In this document: piece by piece, positions 51,846-60,488 of the stretch
Layout of the letters: each line of letters begins with the position of its first letter
How positions within the stretch are numbered: position 1 is the first letter of the stretch
Assembly (NCBI GenBank): GCA_019752335.1
Contig: JAIEMJ010000036.1
Location: 186,001-250,000 of the forward strand
DNA: 64,000 nt
Source: Bryobacteraceae bacterium
GTDB lineage: Bacteria > Acidobacteriota > Terriglobia > Bryobacterales > Bryobacteraceae
Direction of reading: 5' to 3'
Position numbers and translations under genes: made by a program
The notes under the pieces: model-generated
What the model saw: only the letters and a program-made list of their open reading frames with translations
The model's database searches: none
Told to the model about the DNA's origin: nothing

Positions 51846-53087
51846 ATGCACGGATCTCATACTCCTCACGCGCGCGTCGTCCGCACCAAGCGGGTTGACC
51901 AGACGAATTCCCTTCACGAAATGTTCATGCACTGCCTGCCCGCCTTCGGCGGCGCCTTTCTGCGGCGCATCTACACGATTCTCGATACCGCCATCGGCCA
52001 CGGCTGCCCACTGACGCTGTCGATCGCCGGGCCGATCACCGTCTCCGGCCAGCATCAGACCTGGCTGCTGCCGCTGCTCGAAGCCGGTTGGGTGGCCTAT
52101 TTGAGCACCACCGACGCCGTCTGCTACCACGATGGCCATCGCAGCTTACGCGGTTACGAAAAGGGCCCCGTCCACGAAGTCCCTATCTTCGGCGACGATG
52201 CCGAACTGCGTGACGAAGGCACCATCCGCGTCACCGACATGGCCTTCCCGGAGCAGGTGCTGCTCGACCAGGACCGCTTTCTGTCGGCGCTGCTGCAGGA
52301 GCCCGAGTTCCAGCACAAGATGACCGGCACCGAGTTCCGTTATCGCCTCGGGGCCCGGTACGCGAAAGAAGAGGCTCGTTCCGGAGTGGAGGAAGGCCTG
52401 CTCGCCGCCTGCCATCGCCTCGCCATTCCGGTCTTCGTCGGCGCCCCCGCCGACGGCAGCGTCTTCCTCAATTCGATGAAGCTCTGGGCGATGCGCGAAG
52501 CTGGTCTCATCCAAGCGCACGCCTTCGACCTCGACCTGCACGCCGAAGTCTTCGAAGCCTGCGCCTACCACCGCTGGGGACTCTTCGAAAGCGACGCCAA
52601 AGCCCTCGCCACCCTAATCCTCGGCGGCGGCGTCCCCAAGAACTACAATCTACAGCCCGAGCCCGCGCTAGGCCAAATCCTCGGCCTCCCCGACGTTCGC
52701 GGCTACGAGTTCGACGTGCAGATCGTCACCGCGCCGGTCACCGACGGCTCCCTCTCCTCCTGTTTCCCCGCCGAGGCCGTCACCTGGGGCAAGGTCGACA
52801 AGGATACGTATATGCACTCCACCGAGAGCATGCAAGCCGACTACTCCACCGTCCTGCCCTTCATGGTGAAGGCGCTCCTAGACAACCGCGGCCGTTACGC
52901 AAAGCTCGCCGAAGAGATTGGCCTGGAGGCCTTGGTCGCGAAAGAGCCCAAAGCCCGCGGCTACCTGCGCTCCACCGCCGGCTACCGTTTGTATGAGCAC
53001 CGCGAGCCGCTGGTGGACAAGCTGAAGTCGGCGGTCCGGGACAATGAGAAATGGCTGACGGAGAGTCTGCACTATCCGCTGGCGTAG
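51846..53087 (+). CDS. Deoxyhypusine synthase family protein
   Basis: A 413-residue homologue of deoxyhypusine synthase, which in eukaryotes and archaea transfers the aminobutyl group of spermidine to a lysine of eIF5A. Bacterial homologues mostly have other substrates, such as homospermidine formation. Pieces: STTDAVCYHDG, VFVGAPADGSVFLNS, ATLILGGGVPKNYNL (257-269) and FPAEAVTWGKVD, where Lys316 is in the place of the catalytic lysine. The domain that binds NAD seems kept in outline. No eIF5A gene is seen here, and none is expected in a bacterium. It stands alone on the plus strand, divergent from thymidine kinase. Confidence 0.9.
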   Translation: MHGSHTPHARVVRTKRVDQTNSLHEMFMHCLPAFGGAFLRRIYTILDTAIGHGCPLTLSIAGPITVSGQHQTWLLPLLEAGWVAYLSTTDAVCYHDGHRSLRGYEKGPVHEVPIFGDDAELRDEGTIRVTDMAFPEQVLLDQDRFLSALLQEPEFQHKMTGTEFRYRLGARYAKEEARSGVEEGLLAACHRLAIPVFVGAPADGSVFLNSMKLWAMREAGLIQAHAFDLDLHAEVFEACAYHRWGLFESDAKALATLILGGGVPKNYNLQPEPALGQILGLPDVRGYEFDVQIVTAPVTDGSLSSCFPAEAVTWGKVDKDTYMHSTESMQADYSTVLPFMVKALLDNRGRYAKLAEEIGLEALVAKEPKARGYLRSTAGYRLYEHREPLVDKLKSAVRDNEKWLTESLHYPLA

Positions 53088-53504
53088 TCTGTGCTGGTTG
53101 GCGAAACGTCCACCGCACGAGAACCGCCACAGGTTACTGCATACCACCGCCGTACGAAGTCGCGGCCGTTTTGGGGCGTCATTGTGAACACAAGAACCAC
53201 CCCGATGTGCTGCGTGCCAACAAGCCCCGAACGGAGTGAGGGGGTCCTTCGGGGGCGAAGATGTTTTCAAGGGAGCCACCGACGAACTGCGCGCGTCATG
53301 AGGGCCAGAAAACCAAGCGCCGTCTCCCAGCAGCGCACGAAGTGAGCGGCTCGTTTACCGAATTTTCGCCTCCAAAAGAATCAATGTCCGGGGTGGTTCA
53401 CGAACGAGGTAAACTGCCGACCGAAACGAGCGAGGCATCAAGCCAACCGATTGGACTGCTATCGTGCAATTGCCTGCTTAAAGCACGAGTAGAGGTTGCC
53501 GTGA
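53088..53504. other. Gene-poor stretch with atypical composition
   Basis: No open frame here has codon use or domain signs of a gene. The base composition looks less GC-rich than the flanks. Short frames in several phases are interrupted by stops, as expected for decayed sequence. I could not recognise a transposase or inverted repeats. It separates the deoxyhypusine synthase-like gene from two gene remnants. Confidence 0.4.
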
Positions 53505-53882
53505 TTGTGGGGTGATTTTGCCCAGCCTTTGCGCGAGGTAAGGGGCAAGATTACCGACTCCCAACCAGGTTCTGGGTCGAATGCGCTCTGGAATCAAGTT
53601 AACCGGGTCATCGTGCCTATGGCCGGCGTCGAGCTAACGCTTACCAACGCAATTACCGGATTGAGCCTTGCCGCGAAATCGAATTCCGAGGGCAAGTACT
53701 CGTTTCGTGTCCCTCCAGAGGGAACTTACGTCCTTCACGTAGAGGGCAGCATCGGTGGCCGCGATTATGACCCAACTGATCTGCTCATCCGGATAAACCC
53801 AACTGCTCAGGACCGAGAGTTGCTGCTTGAGCGTCAAGAAGGCGGCTGTAGTACATCATTGGGCATCGCCCGCGCTCGCTGA
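53505..53882 (+). pseudogene. Carboxypeptidase-regulatory-like domain fragment
   Basis: About 125 residues with a recognisable CarboxypepD_reg/CNA-B-like core: VRGKITDS, then AGVELTLTNAITGLSLAAKS, EGKYSFRVPPEGTYVLHVEG. In acidobacterial proteins this domain is normally preceded by a signal peptide and followed by a TonB receptor barrel or other domain. Here neither is seen, and the only early starts are a TTG in noncoding-looking sequence and a later ATG within the domain. A truncated copy or remnant is the simplest reading. A small stand-alone domain protein is also possible. Confidence 0.5.
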
Positions 53883-53922
53883 CTCTTTGCCAAGCCCGCG
53901 ATCGGGCCGGATGCCCTTCGCT

Positions 53923-54207
53923 TTACGCCCCGTCGGTCTCCGTTAACTTGATAGGCACTTCGACCCCGTCGGCAAATCGCGCGGCAAGCACCGGTTCTCC
54001 GTTCATCGCCTCAATGAATTTCTTCAGCGTCCCGATGTACGGTTCGCTGCGCCGCTCCATCTTCGAAACCTCAGCTTGGCTGACGCCCAGCAATTCGGCC
54101 AAAGCCTCCTGGGTGAGTCCGCGCGCTTTGGCGAGAGCGCGTTTTTGACCCGCTTCACGGGATGGACATCGGCCGGGACCGGGCCACGGCTCGGACCAAG
54201 GCCGCGC
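53923..54207 (-). pseudogene. XRE-family helix-turn-helix (HigA-like antitoxin) remnant without start codon
   Basis: The minus strand encodes 94 open codons whose core is an XRE helix-turn-helix (ARGLTQEALAELLGVSQAEV, then SKMERRSEPYIGTLKKF) followed by the typical antitoxin end (EAMNGEPVLAARFADGVEV). The N-terminal part of the family is missing. No ATG or GTG exists before the domain; the frame begins directly after the TAG stop (54208-54210) of the anti-sigma-like gene. No toxin gene lies beside it. It is best read as the end of a decayed toxin-antitoxin locus. Translation by readthrough of the stop is possible but unlikely. Confidence 0.65.
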
Positions 54208-54639
54208 CTAACTTCTCGTGATCCGCAGATGGCGTTTCAAGGTGAAGTAGGCGCTCCAGCATAGTGCTCCAGCCACCAGAGCGGGTCCAAATTGGCCAGG
54301 ATAGTGGAGCAGCAGAAGCCGGACCTGCAGTGGGCGGAACGTGATCTCCACCGCCAGCGCGACCGCCGTAAACGCAATCGCCAGCGCAAAGAGCCAGCGC
54401 AGGGCCGCGAGCATCCGTTGCGTGCGGCGCAGAACGAGCATCTCTGACTCCGGCGTGGGAGGCGGCGGCAAGGACGCACCGAGCAGGTCGCTCTCGCTAT
54501 CCAGGCGGTGTACCTGTTCGGCGAACTCGGGATTCCGGTCGAGATAAGCCTTCAGCCAGTCCCGCGTAGCCGGCCTCACCTCTCCGGTGAGGTACAGCGG
54601 CAATAAGTCTAAAACTACTTCCTTGGGAATATCAGTCAT
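54208..54639 (-). CDS. Anti-sigma factor-like membrane protein
   Basis: A 143-residue protein. The N-terminal 70 residues (IPKEVVLDLLPLYLTGEV, then RDWLKAYLDRNPEFAEQV) look like the sigma-binding domain of group IV anti-sigma factors, but the zinc motif HxxxCxxC is absent. Two transmembrane helices follow (about 80-97 and 115-132). The start overlaps the sigma factor gene by four bases, so the pair is made together. The CPBP protease gene is the first of the same operon. It presumably holds the sigma factor inactive at the membrane; this is inferred from position. Confidence 0.82.
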   Translation of the reverse strand: MTDIPKEVVLDLLPLYLTGEVRPATRDWLKAYLDRNPEFAEQVHRLDSESDLLGASLPPPPTPESEMLVLRRTQRMLAALRWLFALAIAFTAVALAVEITFRPLQVRLLLLHYPGQFGPALVAGALCWSAYFTLKRHLRITRS

Positions 54640-55112
54640 TGGGAATGCTCCAGTTGGCTCAACGCGAGCCGCGAACGATGGATTTTCATTTTCACCGCGG
54701 GGAGGGAGATGCCCAGCGCCCGCGCAATATCGCCGTACGGTACACCTTCCACGGCGCTCATCAACAATGCGGCGCGATCGATTTCCGGGAGCTGTTGCAC
54801 CCGGGCCATGACGGCAGCATGCGCCGCTCTCGCTTCGGCCTCTAGGTCGGGTCCGGGCGAGGGATCCTGGATGTCCTCGTGGAGCGCCCGCGCGCGGGAG
54901 GTTCTGCGCAACTGCTGCAGGAAGAGATTGCGAGCAATGGTGAGCAGGTATCCCTTGAGCGTAGACATCTCGAGCGACTCTCTCGCGGTCCAGGCGCGCA
55001 CGAACGTTTCGGAGGTGATATCTTCGGCGTCAGCGTGGTTGCCGGAGAGATACAGCGCGAAGCGAAAAACTTCGGGCGCGTACTTACGATACATGGCGCT
55101 CTGATCAGTCAT
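54636..55112 (-). CDS. ECF-type RNA polymerase sigma factor
   Basis: A 158-residue sigma factor. Region 2 (APEVFRFALYLSGNHADAEDITSETFVRAW) and region 4 (IDRAALLMSAVEGVPYGDIARALGISLPAVKMKIHRSRLAL) are clear. It lacks regions 1.1 and 3, so it is an extracytoplasmic-function type. I chose the ATG giving MTDQSAMYRK; a TTG two codons earlier also exists. It sits 12 bases after the CPBP protease gene and overlaps the anti-sigma-like gene by four bases. No target promoter is visible. Confidence 0.94.
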   Translation of the reverse strand: MTDQSAMYRKYAPEVFRFALYLSGNHADAEDITSETFVRAWTARESLEMSTLKGYLLTIARNLFLQQLRRTSRARALHEDIQDPSPGPDLEAEARAAHAAVMARVQQLPEIDRAALLMSAVEGVPYGDIARALGISLPAVKMKIHRSRLALSQLEHSQ

Positions 55113-55124
55113 GGGCAACGAGGC

Positions 55125-55865
55125 TCAGCGCAGAAGACCACTCGCGATATCGGTCCACGCGTGCGCCAGGATACCGGGGCGCAGGCTCTGGCGGTAAAGC
55201 GCCAGCAAGGTAAAGAGGGTGCCATAGGCCGCAATCGCCAAACAGCTCTGGACCCCCTGATAGCCATGAGCCAGACCAAACACCAGCACCTGCAGCAGGG
55301 TGGCGATTGAGACGCGGCCGGTCCAGGCCAGGAATTGACGCTGGAAGTAGCCGCGGAACACGACTTCCTCCGAGATGCCGGCACTGATCGACACCAGGAC
55401 CCACAGTAGCGACTCCGTCACTCCCTGGGGCATCAGCCCGGAAACCGATGCGGTCTGTCCGGCGCCAAACCACGTCAACCATAAGAAATACGCGCTCTTC
55501 CATAGTGCCCACAGGCCCCCGGCCCAAAGAACATCGAGCAAGACGGCTTTGGGGCTTGCCCACCGTCCGCCAATCAACTCGTCAAGGTGCGTGCCCGTAC
55601 GGCGGAGTCCAACCTTCCAAACGTAATACACCAGCGCCCATTCTCCCGTAATCAGGGAAAGATAGAGTCCGGAGAGAGGGGGTCTGGCCTCCACCAGACC
55701 GGCTTGGCTACCGGCCTGAGACAGGCGCATGGCGCCAGCCGCGGCCATCAGCAGGAAGGCAGAAATCAAAACCAAAGTGTGCCACCAAGGCGCAATCGCC
55801 CTGGTCGACACGGGGGGGAGCGGGGAAGCGGCAGCGGATAGGATAAAGGAAGGTGCAGTTGTCAT
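55125..55865 (-). CDS. CPBP family intramembrane metalloprotease
   Basis: A 246-residue, roughly six-helix membrane protein of the CPBP/Abi (Rce1-like) type. The three motifs are all present: EEVVFR (Glu166, Glu167 and Arg171), FGLAH (Phe196, His200) and HAWTD (His235 to Asp239). Related enzymes cleave prenylated proteins or other membrane peptides. Being first in an operon with an ECF sigma factor and a membrane anti-sigma factor, it could take part in releasing the sigma factor, but this is a hypothesis. The start has GAGGA three bases upstream. It is divergent from the hydroxyacid dehydrogenase gene. Confidence 0.92.
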   Translation of the reverse strand: MTTAPSFILSAAASPLPPVSTRAIAPWWHTLVLISAFLLMAAAGAMRLSQAGSQAGLVEARPPLSGLYLSLITGEWALVYYVWKVGLRRTGTHLDELIGGRWASPKAVLLDVLWAGGLWALWKSAYFLWLTWFGAGQTASVSGLMPQGVTESLLWVLVSISAGISEEVVFRGYFQRQFLAWTGRVSIATLLQVLVFGLAHGYQGVQSCLAIAAYGTLFTLLALYRQSLRPGILAHAWTDIASGLLR

Positions 55866-55957
55866 AGGTCCTCACTGGTATCTATCCAGGAGAGAGCGGA
55901 AAGTCACAGCTTGCGGGCTTTTTTTTCGATTTGCTAGGGCATGATATCCTCACCCAC

Positions 55958-57049
55958 ATGCCAGTCACTCGTCGTGGACTCCTTACCAGCTCATCCCTCG
56001 CCCTGGCCGCGCAGGCCCAGCAGCGCAAACCGGTTGTCGGCAGCAATCAGCCCGAATCGAACCTGCCCCCCGCCGGGCCCACGATTCGCATCCTCACCAT
56101 GACCCCGCTCGAACCCGCCGAACTCGCCCGCGTCACCAAAGCCGCCGGGGCCACCAAAGTCGAGCTCGACGTGGCCGCCAACCGCGCCGACTTCCGCGCC
56201 AAGCTCCCCAACGCCGAGGTCGTCTTCGGCATGCTGCAGGACTCCGAACTCGACTTCGCCCCCAAGCTCAAATGGATCCAGGCCGAGGGCGCCGGCATGG
56301 AAGGCACCGGCAAGGCCGTGATGGCCTCGAACCTCGTCATCACCAACATGGCGCGCGCCTTCGCGCCCGGCATCGCCGAGACGGGCATCGGCCTGCTGCT
56401 CTGCCTCACGCGCGGCATTACGACTTACTACATGCCCCAATTCGCCAAGCGGCAGATGAAGGCCGTGGGCACGGTGAAGTCGAGCCACTATACGGAGCTC
56501 ACCGGCAAGACGGCCGCCATCGTCGGCATGGGCGGCATCGGCTGCGAGTTCGCCCGCCGCTTGCACTATGGCTTCGGCGTGAAGGTGATCGCCACTGACG
56601 CGCGCCCCATGCCCACGCCGGACTACGTCGCCGAACTGCATGACCCCAGTTGGTTCATGGAGATGGTGCCCCAAGCCGATATCCTCATCTCCGCCGCGCC
56701 GCACACGCCCAAAACCGAGCGCATGTTCAACGAAGCCGTCTTCCGCAAGATGAAAAAGACCTCCTACTTCCTGGGCATGTCGCGCGGCAAGCTCTTCGAC
56801 GACATGGCCCTGGTGAAGGCACTCAAAGAGGGCTGGATCGCCGGCGCCGGGCTCGACGTCTTCCCCGTCGAGCCGCCCCCCGCTGACCATCCCATCTACG
56901 ACCTCCCCAACGTCGCCATGACCGCCCACACCTCCGGCTGGGGCCCGGAACGCCAGGACCGCCTCATCGGCGTCCTCGCCGAAAACGTCCGCCGTTATGC
57001 GCAGGGTCTGCCGCTCATGAATGTCGTGGACAAACCCAAGGGCTACTAA
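55958..57049 (+). CDS. D-isomer specific 2-hydroxyacid dehydrogenase with Tat-like leader
   Basis: A 363-residue NAD-dependent dehydrogenase. After a twin-arginine-like leader (MPVTRRGLLTSSSLALAAQAQ) comes the substrate domain, then the nucleotide fold with GMGGIGCEFARRL. The catalytic residues are seen in MSRGKLF (Arg), DVFPVEP (Glu) and TAHTSGW (His). Export of an NAD enzyme is unusual, but Tat could carry it with cofactor bound. The start was placed at the ATG giving the leader. It is tail-to-tail with the TonB receptor gene, 14 bases apart. The substrate is unknown. Confidence 0.9.
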   Translation: MPVTRRGLLTSSSLALAAQAQQRKPVVGSNQPESNLPPAGPTIRILTMTPLEPAELARVTKAAGATKVELDVAANRADFRAKLPNAEVVFGMLQDSELDFAPKLKWIQAEGAGMEGTGKAVMASNLVITNMARAFAPGIAETGIGLLLCLTRGITTYYMPQFAKRQMKAVGTVKSSHYTELTGKTAAIVGMGGIGCEFARRLHYGFGVKVIATDARPMPTPDYVAELHDPSWFMEMVPQADILISAAPHTPKTERMFNEAVFRKMKKTSYFLGMSRGKLFDDMALVKALKEGWIAGAGLDVFPVEPPPADHPIYDLPNVAMTAHTSGWGPERQDRLIGVLAENVRRYAQGLPLMNVVDKPKGY

Positions 57050-57063
57050 GCCGGCGCCAGCGC

Positions 57064-60000
57064 TCAGAACTCGTACTTCAGCGCCACCTGCATCACCCGC
57101 GGGCCTCCGCGGCCTCGATCCACCACGGCCGTAATGAAGCCGCCGCCCAACGCGTTGAACTGTTTCTCCGGCAACTGGAAATTCGGGTGATTGAAGATAT
57201 TGAAAAGCTCGTAGCGCAATTGAAAATTGCGCCGTTCCTTCAAACGGAAATTCTTCAGCATCGCGATGTTGATGAACTGCTGGCTCGGCCCATCCAGAAT
57301 ATTGCGCCCCGAGTTGCCGAACGTGAAGGGCAGAAAGCCGTTGGGGCTCACTTCGCACGACGTGCGCGAAGCGCAGCGCGGCACGGGCTCAAAGCTCGAC
57401 AGCCGGTACCAAGGATAATCGATCCCCCGCCGGCCCGCCCCGGGAATCTCCGGTTGCACGCCGCTGCCGATCCGGTTCGGCCGTAAGGACTCGCCCAACG
57501 TTGTGTCCACATTCGCCGAAGTAATCGTCAACGCTTGCCCCGTGTAGTAGCTCGCGCTACCGGACATCTGCCACCCTCCCACGACGCCTCTTCGCCATCC
57601 ACGGGCGCCTCTGGCGAAGGGCAACGGCATCGAAAAGACTGCGGTGATCACCTGCCGCCGGTCGAAGTCCGAACGCGCGCGTTCTGACTTCAAGTTCCGC
57701 GAGTCCTGCGCGCCAGCAAACCCGCCGGTTGAGTTGCCGCTCAGTTGCGAGGCGTCATCCACTGACTTGCTAAACGAGTAATTCAGCCGCACAAACGCCC
57801 CGCGCATCTGCCGCCGCAGCGAAATCTGTCCCGCCTGGTAGTTCGAGTTCGCTCCGAACGAGTAGTAATTCACCGTATTGATGCCCGCAATGGGGCGCGG
57901 GAAGACGACGTTGGCCTGGTAAAGCTCCAGGCTGCGCAAGGGCTGATTGATGTCGTATTGCCGGCCCAAGTGCGTCCCCTTCGAGCCGACGTAGCCCACC
58001 TCCAGCGCCCATCCGGTTGCCAGTTCCCGTTCTAACGTGAAGTTCCAGCTTTGCAGGTCGCCTAACTTGGGCCGCGGATCGTAGCCATTCGAATTCGTGG
58101 AATTGCCCTCGGTCGCCCGGCTGTCCGGAAAGGGATTGGACAGCGTCACCAGCGAGGTGTCCGTGGCGAGCCGGGTGAAGGTCTGGTTTACGGAAAAAGG
58201 AAAGCCGGTCATCAGCGAAGTCCGGATCGGATTCAGCAGATGGCCCGTGAAGAAAATGCCGTAGCCGCCCCGCAGCACGGTCAGCCGCCGTTGCCTCGGC
58301 ACGCGCCATGCGAATCCGAACCGCGGCGCGATATTCACCCGGTCCGCGAACACCAGCGACCGAGGCCGCCCTACGTTGCGGGCCAGCGCCACACGGTCCT
58401 GCAGGTTGAATTGCGCCAGGCGGGCCGGCAGCCCAGGGATATTCTTGTCGTCGGCGATGATGATCTTGCCGAGCCCCGCGTCGAAATTCGAAGCCCGGTC
58501 GTACCGGTCCACCGGCGGCAGGTCCAGTTCGTAACGCACGCCCAGATTCAGCGTCAGCGAACGGGTTACCTTGTAGTCATCCGTAAAAAAGCTACCCAGG
58601 CTGAAGGAGCGCAGATAATTGCGTGTCGGCTGCGCGTTGCGCGTGGTGGTTTGCAGCATGCCCAACAGCAAGTCGGCCACCGAGTGTTGGGTCCAATTGC
58701 GCTGGAAGGTAAACGTGCCACGGGCGTTGTCGTAGTAAGGCTGGTTGAAGCGCACCCGCTCGATATCCCAGCCCCATTTCGTCGCGTGCTTACCCGCAAT
58801 CCAGGTGAACTTGTTGCTGGCTTGCAGCACCGTCACGTGATAATGCTGTGGCTGCGCGTTAGCCGAGCCGATCGGTAGATAATCCTGCACTAAGATCCTT
58901 GGGAAGCCGCGCAGCAGGGGATCGTTGGTCGTGCCCTGTAGTCCCAACTGCGACGCGATGTCCTCGCCCTGGAACTTCGCATTCTCGAGCGTCGCCTGCC
59001 GGTTGAAGCCGCCGCGAACCTCCATGATCAGCGTCGGGCTGAACATATGCGTCCAGTCGGCGCCCATCAGTTGGCGCGGATCCCGGATCAAGGTGGGCCA
59101 CAGGCCCAGGTCACTACCAGCGAACGGCGAGGTGTTGTTGGCGATGCGGTACTGATAGCGATAAGCCATCGAATCCTGCCCGCTGAAGCGATGGTCCAGC
59201 TTCAGCATGTAGCTGTCAAAACGGTCAAAGTCCTTGGCCGTCGTGATGTAGTTATTCGACGCCTGCGGACGATTCGGCAGCGGATAGTAGCTCATGATCC
59301 GCAAGGCAATCGGATCGAAGCGGCTGGGCGGGATGCGATTGCCCGGAAAGCAGCCCACGGCCGTGGTGGCGTTGCACGCCCCGGGCAGCAGCGGATCCTT
59401 CAGGTACAGCCTCGCCCCGGTCACCGGCACTACGCTTTGCGAGAAGTCGCCTTCCCGCTGCGCCACCGTCGGCACATTCCCCAAGGTGCTCTGCCCCAAC
59501 ACCTCCCGGTAGCCTTCCCAACTGAACATGAAGAACGTCTTGTCCTTGCGGATCGGCCCGTGCAGCGTCGTACCGTATTGATTGCGCCGCAAGGGCAGCT
59601 TCTTCCGGTCAAAGAATGCACGGGCATCGAACTTATCGTTGCGCAGGTACTCGAACGCGTCGCCATGAAAGCGATTGGTGCCCGAGCGCACCACCATGTT
59701 CATCACCCCTCCCGCCATGCGGCCGTTCTCCGCCGAGAAGCCCGACACCTCCATCTTGAACTCCTGCATCGCGCTCATATTCGGCCGCACTTGCGACGCC
59801 GCCCCTCGCGGACTCCGGCTATTGAAGCCATCCACCGAGTAGTTCGTCGAGTCCGACCGCGCCCCATTCACATTCAGCCCAGAGCCCTGTCCGCCCTGCG
59901 CCATCGGGACAACGCCGGGCACCATCAACGCCAGGTCCACGAAGTCGCGCCCATCCAGCGGCAGTTCGTTGAGTTGCTGATTGGTGATCACATCGCCCTT

Positions 60001-60396
60001 CACCGCCCCGGACTCGGTATTCACCAGCGGCGGCTCCGACACCACGCTCACCGAGTCCGTTAATGAGCCCACCTGCAGGCTGATGTCTTGCCGCAGCACT
60101 TGGCCCAACTCGAGGACCATGCCCGTCGACCTGTGTGCCCGGAAGCCTTCGAAATCCACGCTCAGTTCGTACTCGCCTGGGGTGAGATTAGTCACCGTGT
60201 AAGAGCCTTCCGCCGAAGTCCGCATCTCGCGCAGCGCGTTGGTCGCCACGTGCCGGACACGTATCCGCGCCTCCGGCACAAAGGCACCCCCCGGATCGGT
60301 GACGATACCCGTGAGCGTCGCCGAACCTTGGGCGAAAATGCCGGCCGGAGCCATCAGCATGCACACCCAGGCCACTCTGGTAAAGAGAATCCCCAA
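57064..60396 (-). CDS. TonB-dependent receptor with N-terminal carboxypeptidase-regulatory domain (Oar-like)
   Basis: A 1110-residue outer-membrane protein. A signal peptide (to about residue 22) is followed by a CarboxypepD_reg domain (about 25-105: ATLTGIVTDPGGAFVPEARIRV, GSYTVTNLTPGEYELSVDFEGF). The plug domain is next (DVITNQQLNELPLDGRDFVDLALMVPGV) and then a long beta-barrel ending in the aromatic residue Phe (VMQVALKYEF). This architecture is a hallmark of Acidobacteriota, which encode many copies. Substrates are probably oligosaccharides or proteins. It stands between a dehydrogenase and a sulfatase, which hints at glycan uptake. Promoter elements were not identified. Confidence 0.96.
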   Translation of the reverse strand: MGILFTRVAWVCMLMAPAGIFAQGSATLTGIVTDPGGAFVPEARIRVRHVATNALREMRTSAEGSYTVTNLTPGEYELSVDFEGFRAHRSTGMVLELGQVLRQDISLQVGSLTDSVSVVSEPPLVNTESGAVKGDVITNQQLNELPLDGRDFVDLALMVPGVVPMAQGGQGSGLNVNGARSDSTNYSVDGFNSRSPRGAASQVRPNMSAMQEFKMEVSGFSAENGRMAGGVMNMVVRSGTNRFHGDAFEYLRNDKFDARAFFDRKKLPLRRNQYGTTLHGPIRKDKTFFMFSWEGYREVLGQSTLGNVPTVAQREGDFSQSVVPVTGARLYLKDPLLPGACNATTAVGCFPGNRIPPSRFDPIALRIMSYYPLPNRPQASNNYITTAKDFDRFDSYMLKLDHRFSGQDSMAYRYQYRIANNTSPFAGSDLGLWPTLIRDPRQLMGADWTHMFSPTLIMEVRGGFNRQATLENAKFQGEDIASQLGLQGTTNDPLLRGFPRILVQDYLPIGSANAQPQHYHVTVLQASNKFTWIAGKHATKWGWDIERVRFNQPYYDNARGTFTFQRNWTQHSVADLLLGMLQTTTRNAQPTRNYLRSFSLGSFFTDDYKVTRSLTLNLGVRYELDLPPVDRYDRASNFDAGLGKIIIADDKNIPGLPARLAQFNLQDRVALARNVGRPRSLVFADRVNIAPRFGFAWRVPRQRRLTVLRGGYGIFFTGHLLNPIRTSLMTGFPFSVNQTFTRLATDTSLVTLSNPFPDSRATEGNSTNSNGYDPRPKLGDLQSWNFTLERELATGWALEVGYVGSKGTHLGRQYDINQPLRSLELYQANVVFPRPIAGINTVNYYSFGANSNYQAGQISLRRQMRGAFVRLNYSFSKSVDDASQLSGNSTGGFAGAQDSRNLKSERARSDFDRRQVITAVFSMPLPFARGARGWRRGVVGGWQMSGSASYYTGQALTITSANVDTTLGESLRPNRIGSGVQPEIPGAGRRGIDYPWYRLSSFEPVPRCASRTSCEVSPNGFLPFTFGNSGRNILDGPSQQFINIAMLKNFRLKERRNFQLRYELFNIFNHPNFQLPEKQFNALGGGFITAVVDRGRGGPRVMQVALKYEF

Positions 60397-60488
60397 TTCC
60401 TTAACCCCTTTTCGTTCCCCAGAATCTATCGAAATTCCTCCCGGAACACAAGCCCATTCGCAGCGGCCCAGTGATATACTTCGCCACG

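Noticed and set aside
53091-53345. Short plus-strand frame (84 codons) after the deoxyhypusine synthase-like gene
   Set aside because: No domain, Arg/Thr/Pro-rich low-quality sequence and start inside the previous gene's tail region; treated as noncoding.
59047-60063. Long open frame (338 codons) on the plus strand opposite the TonB receptor
   Set aside because: It lies wholly within a strongly supported receptor gene, has a His/Arg/Gln-rich shadow composition and no domain.
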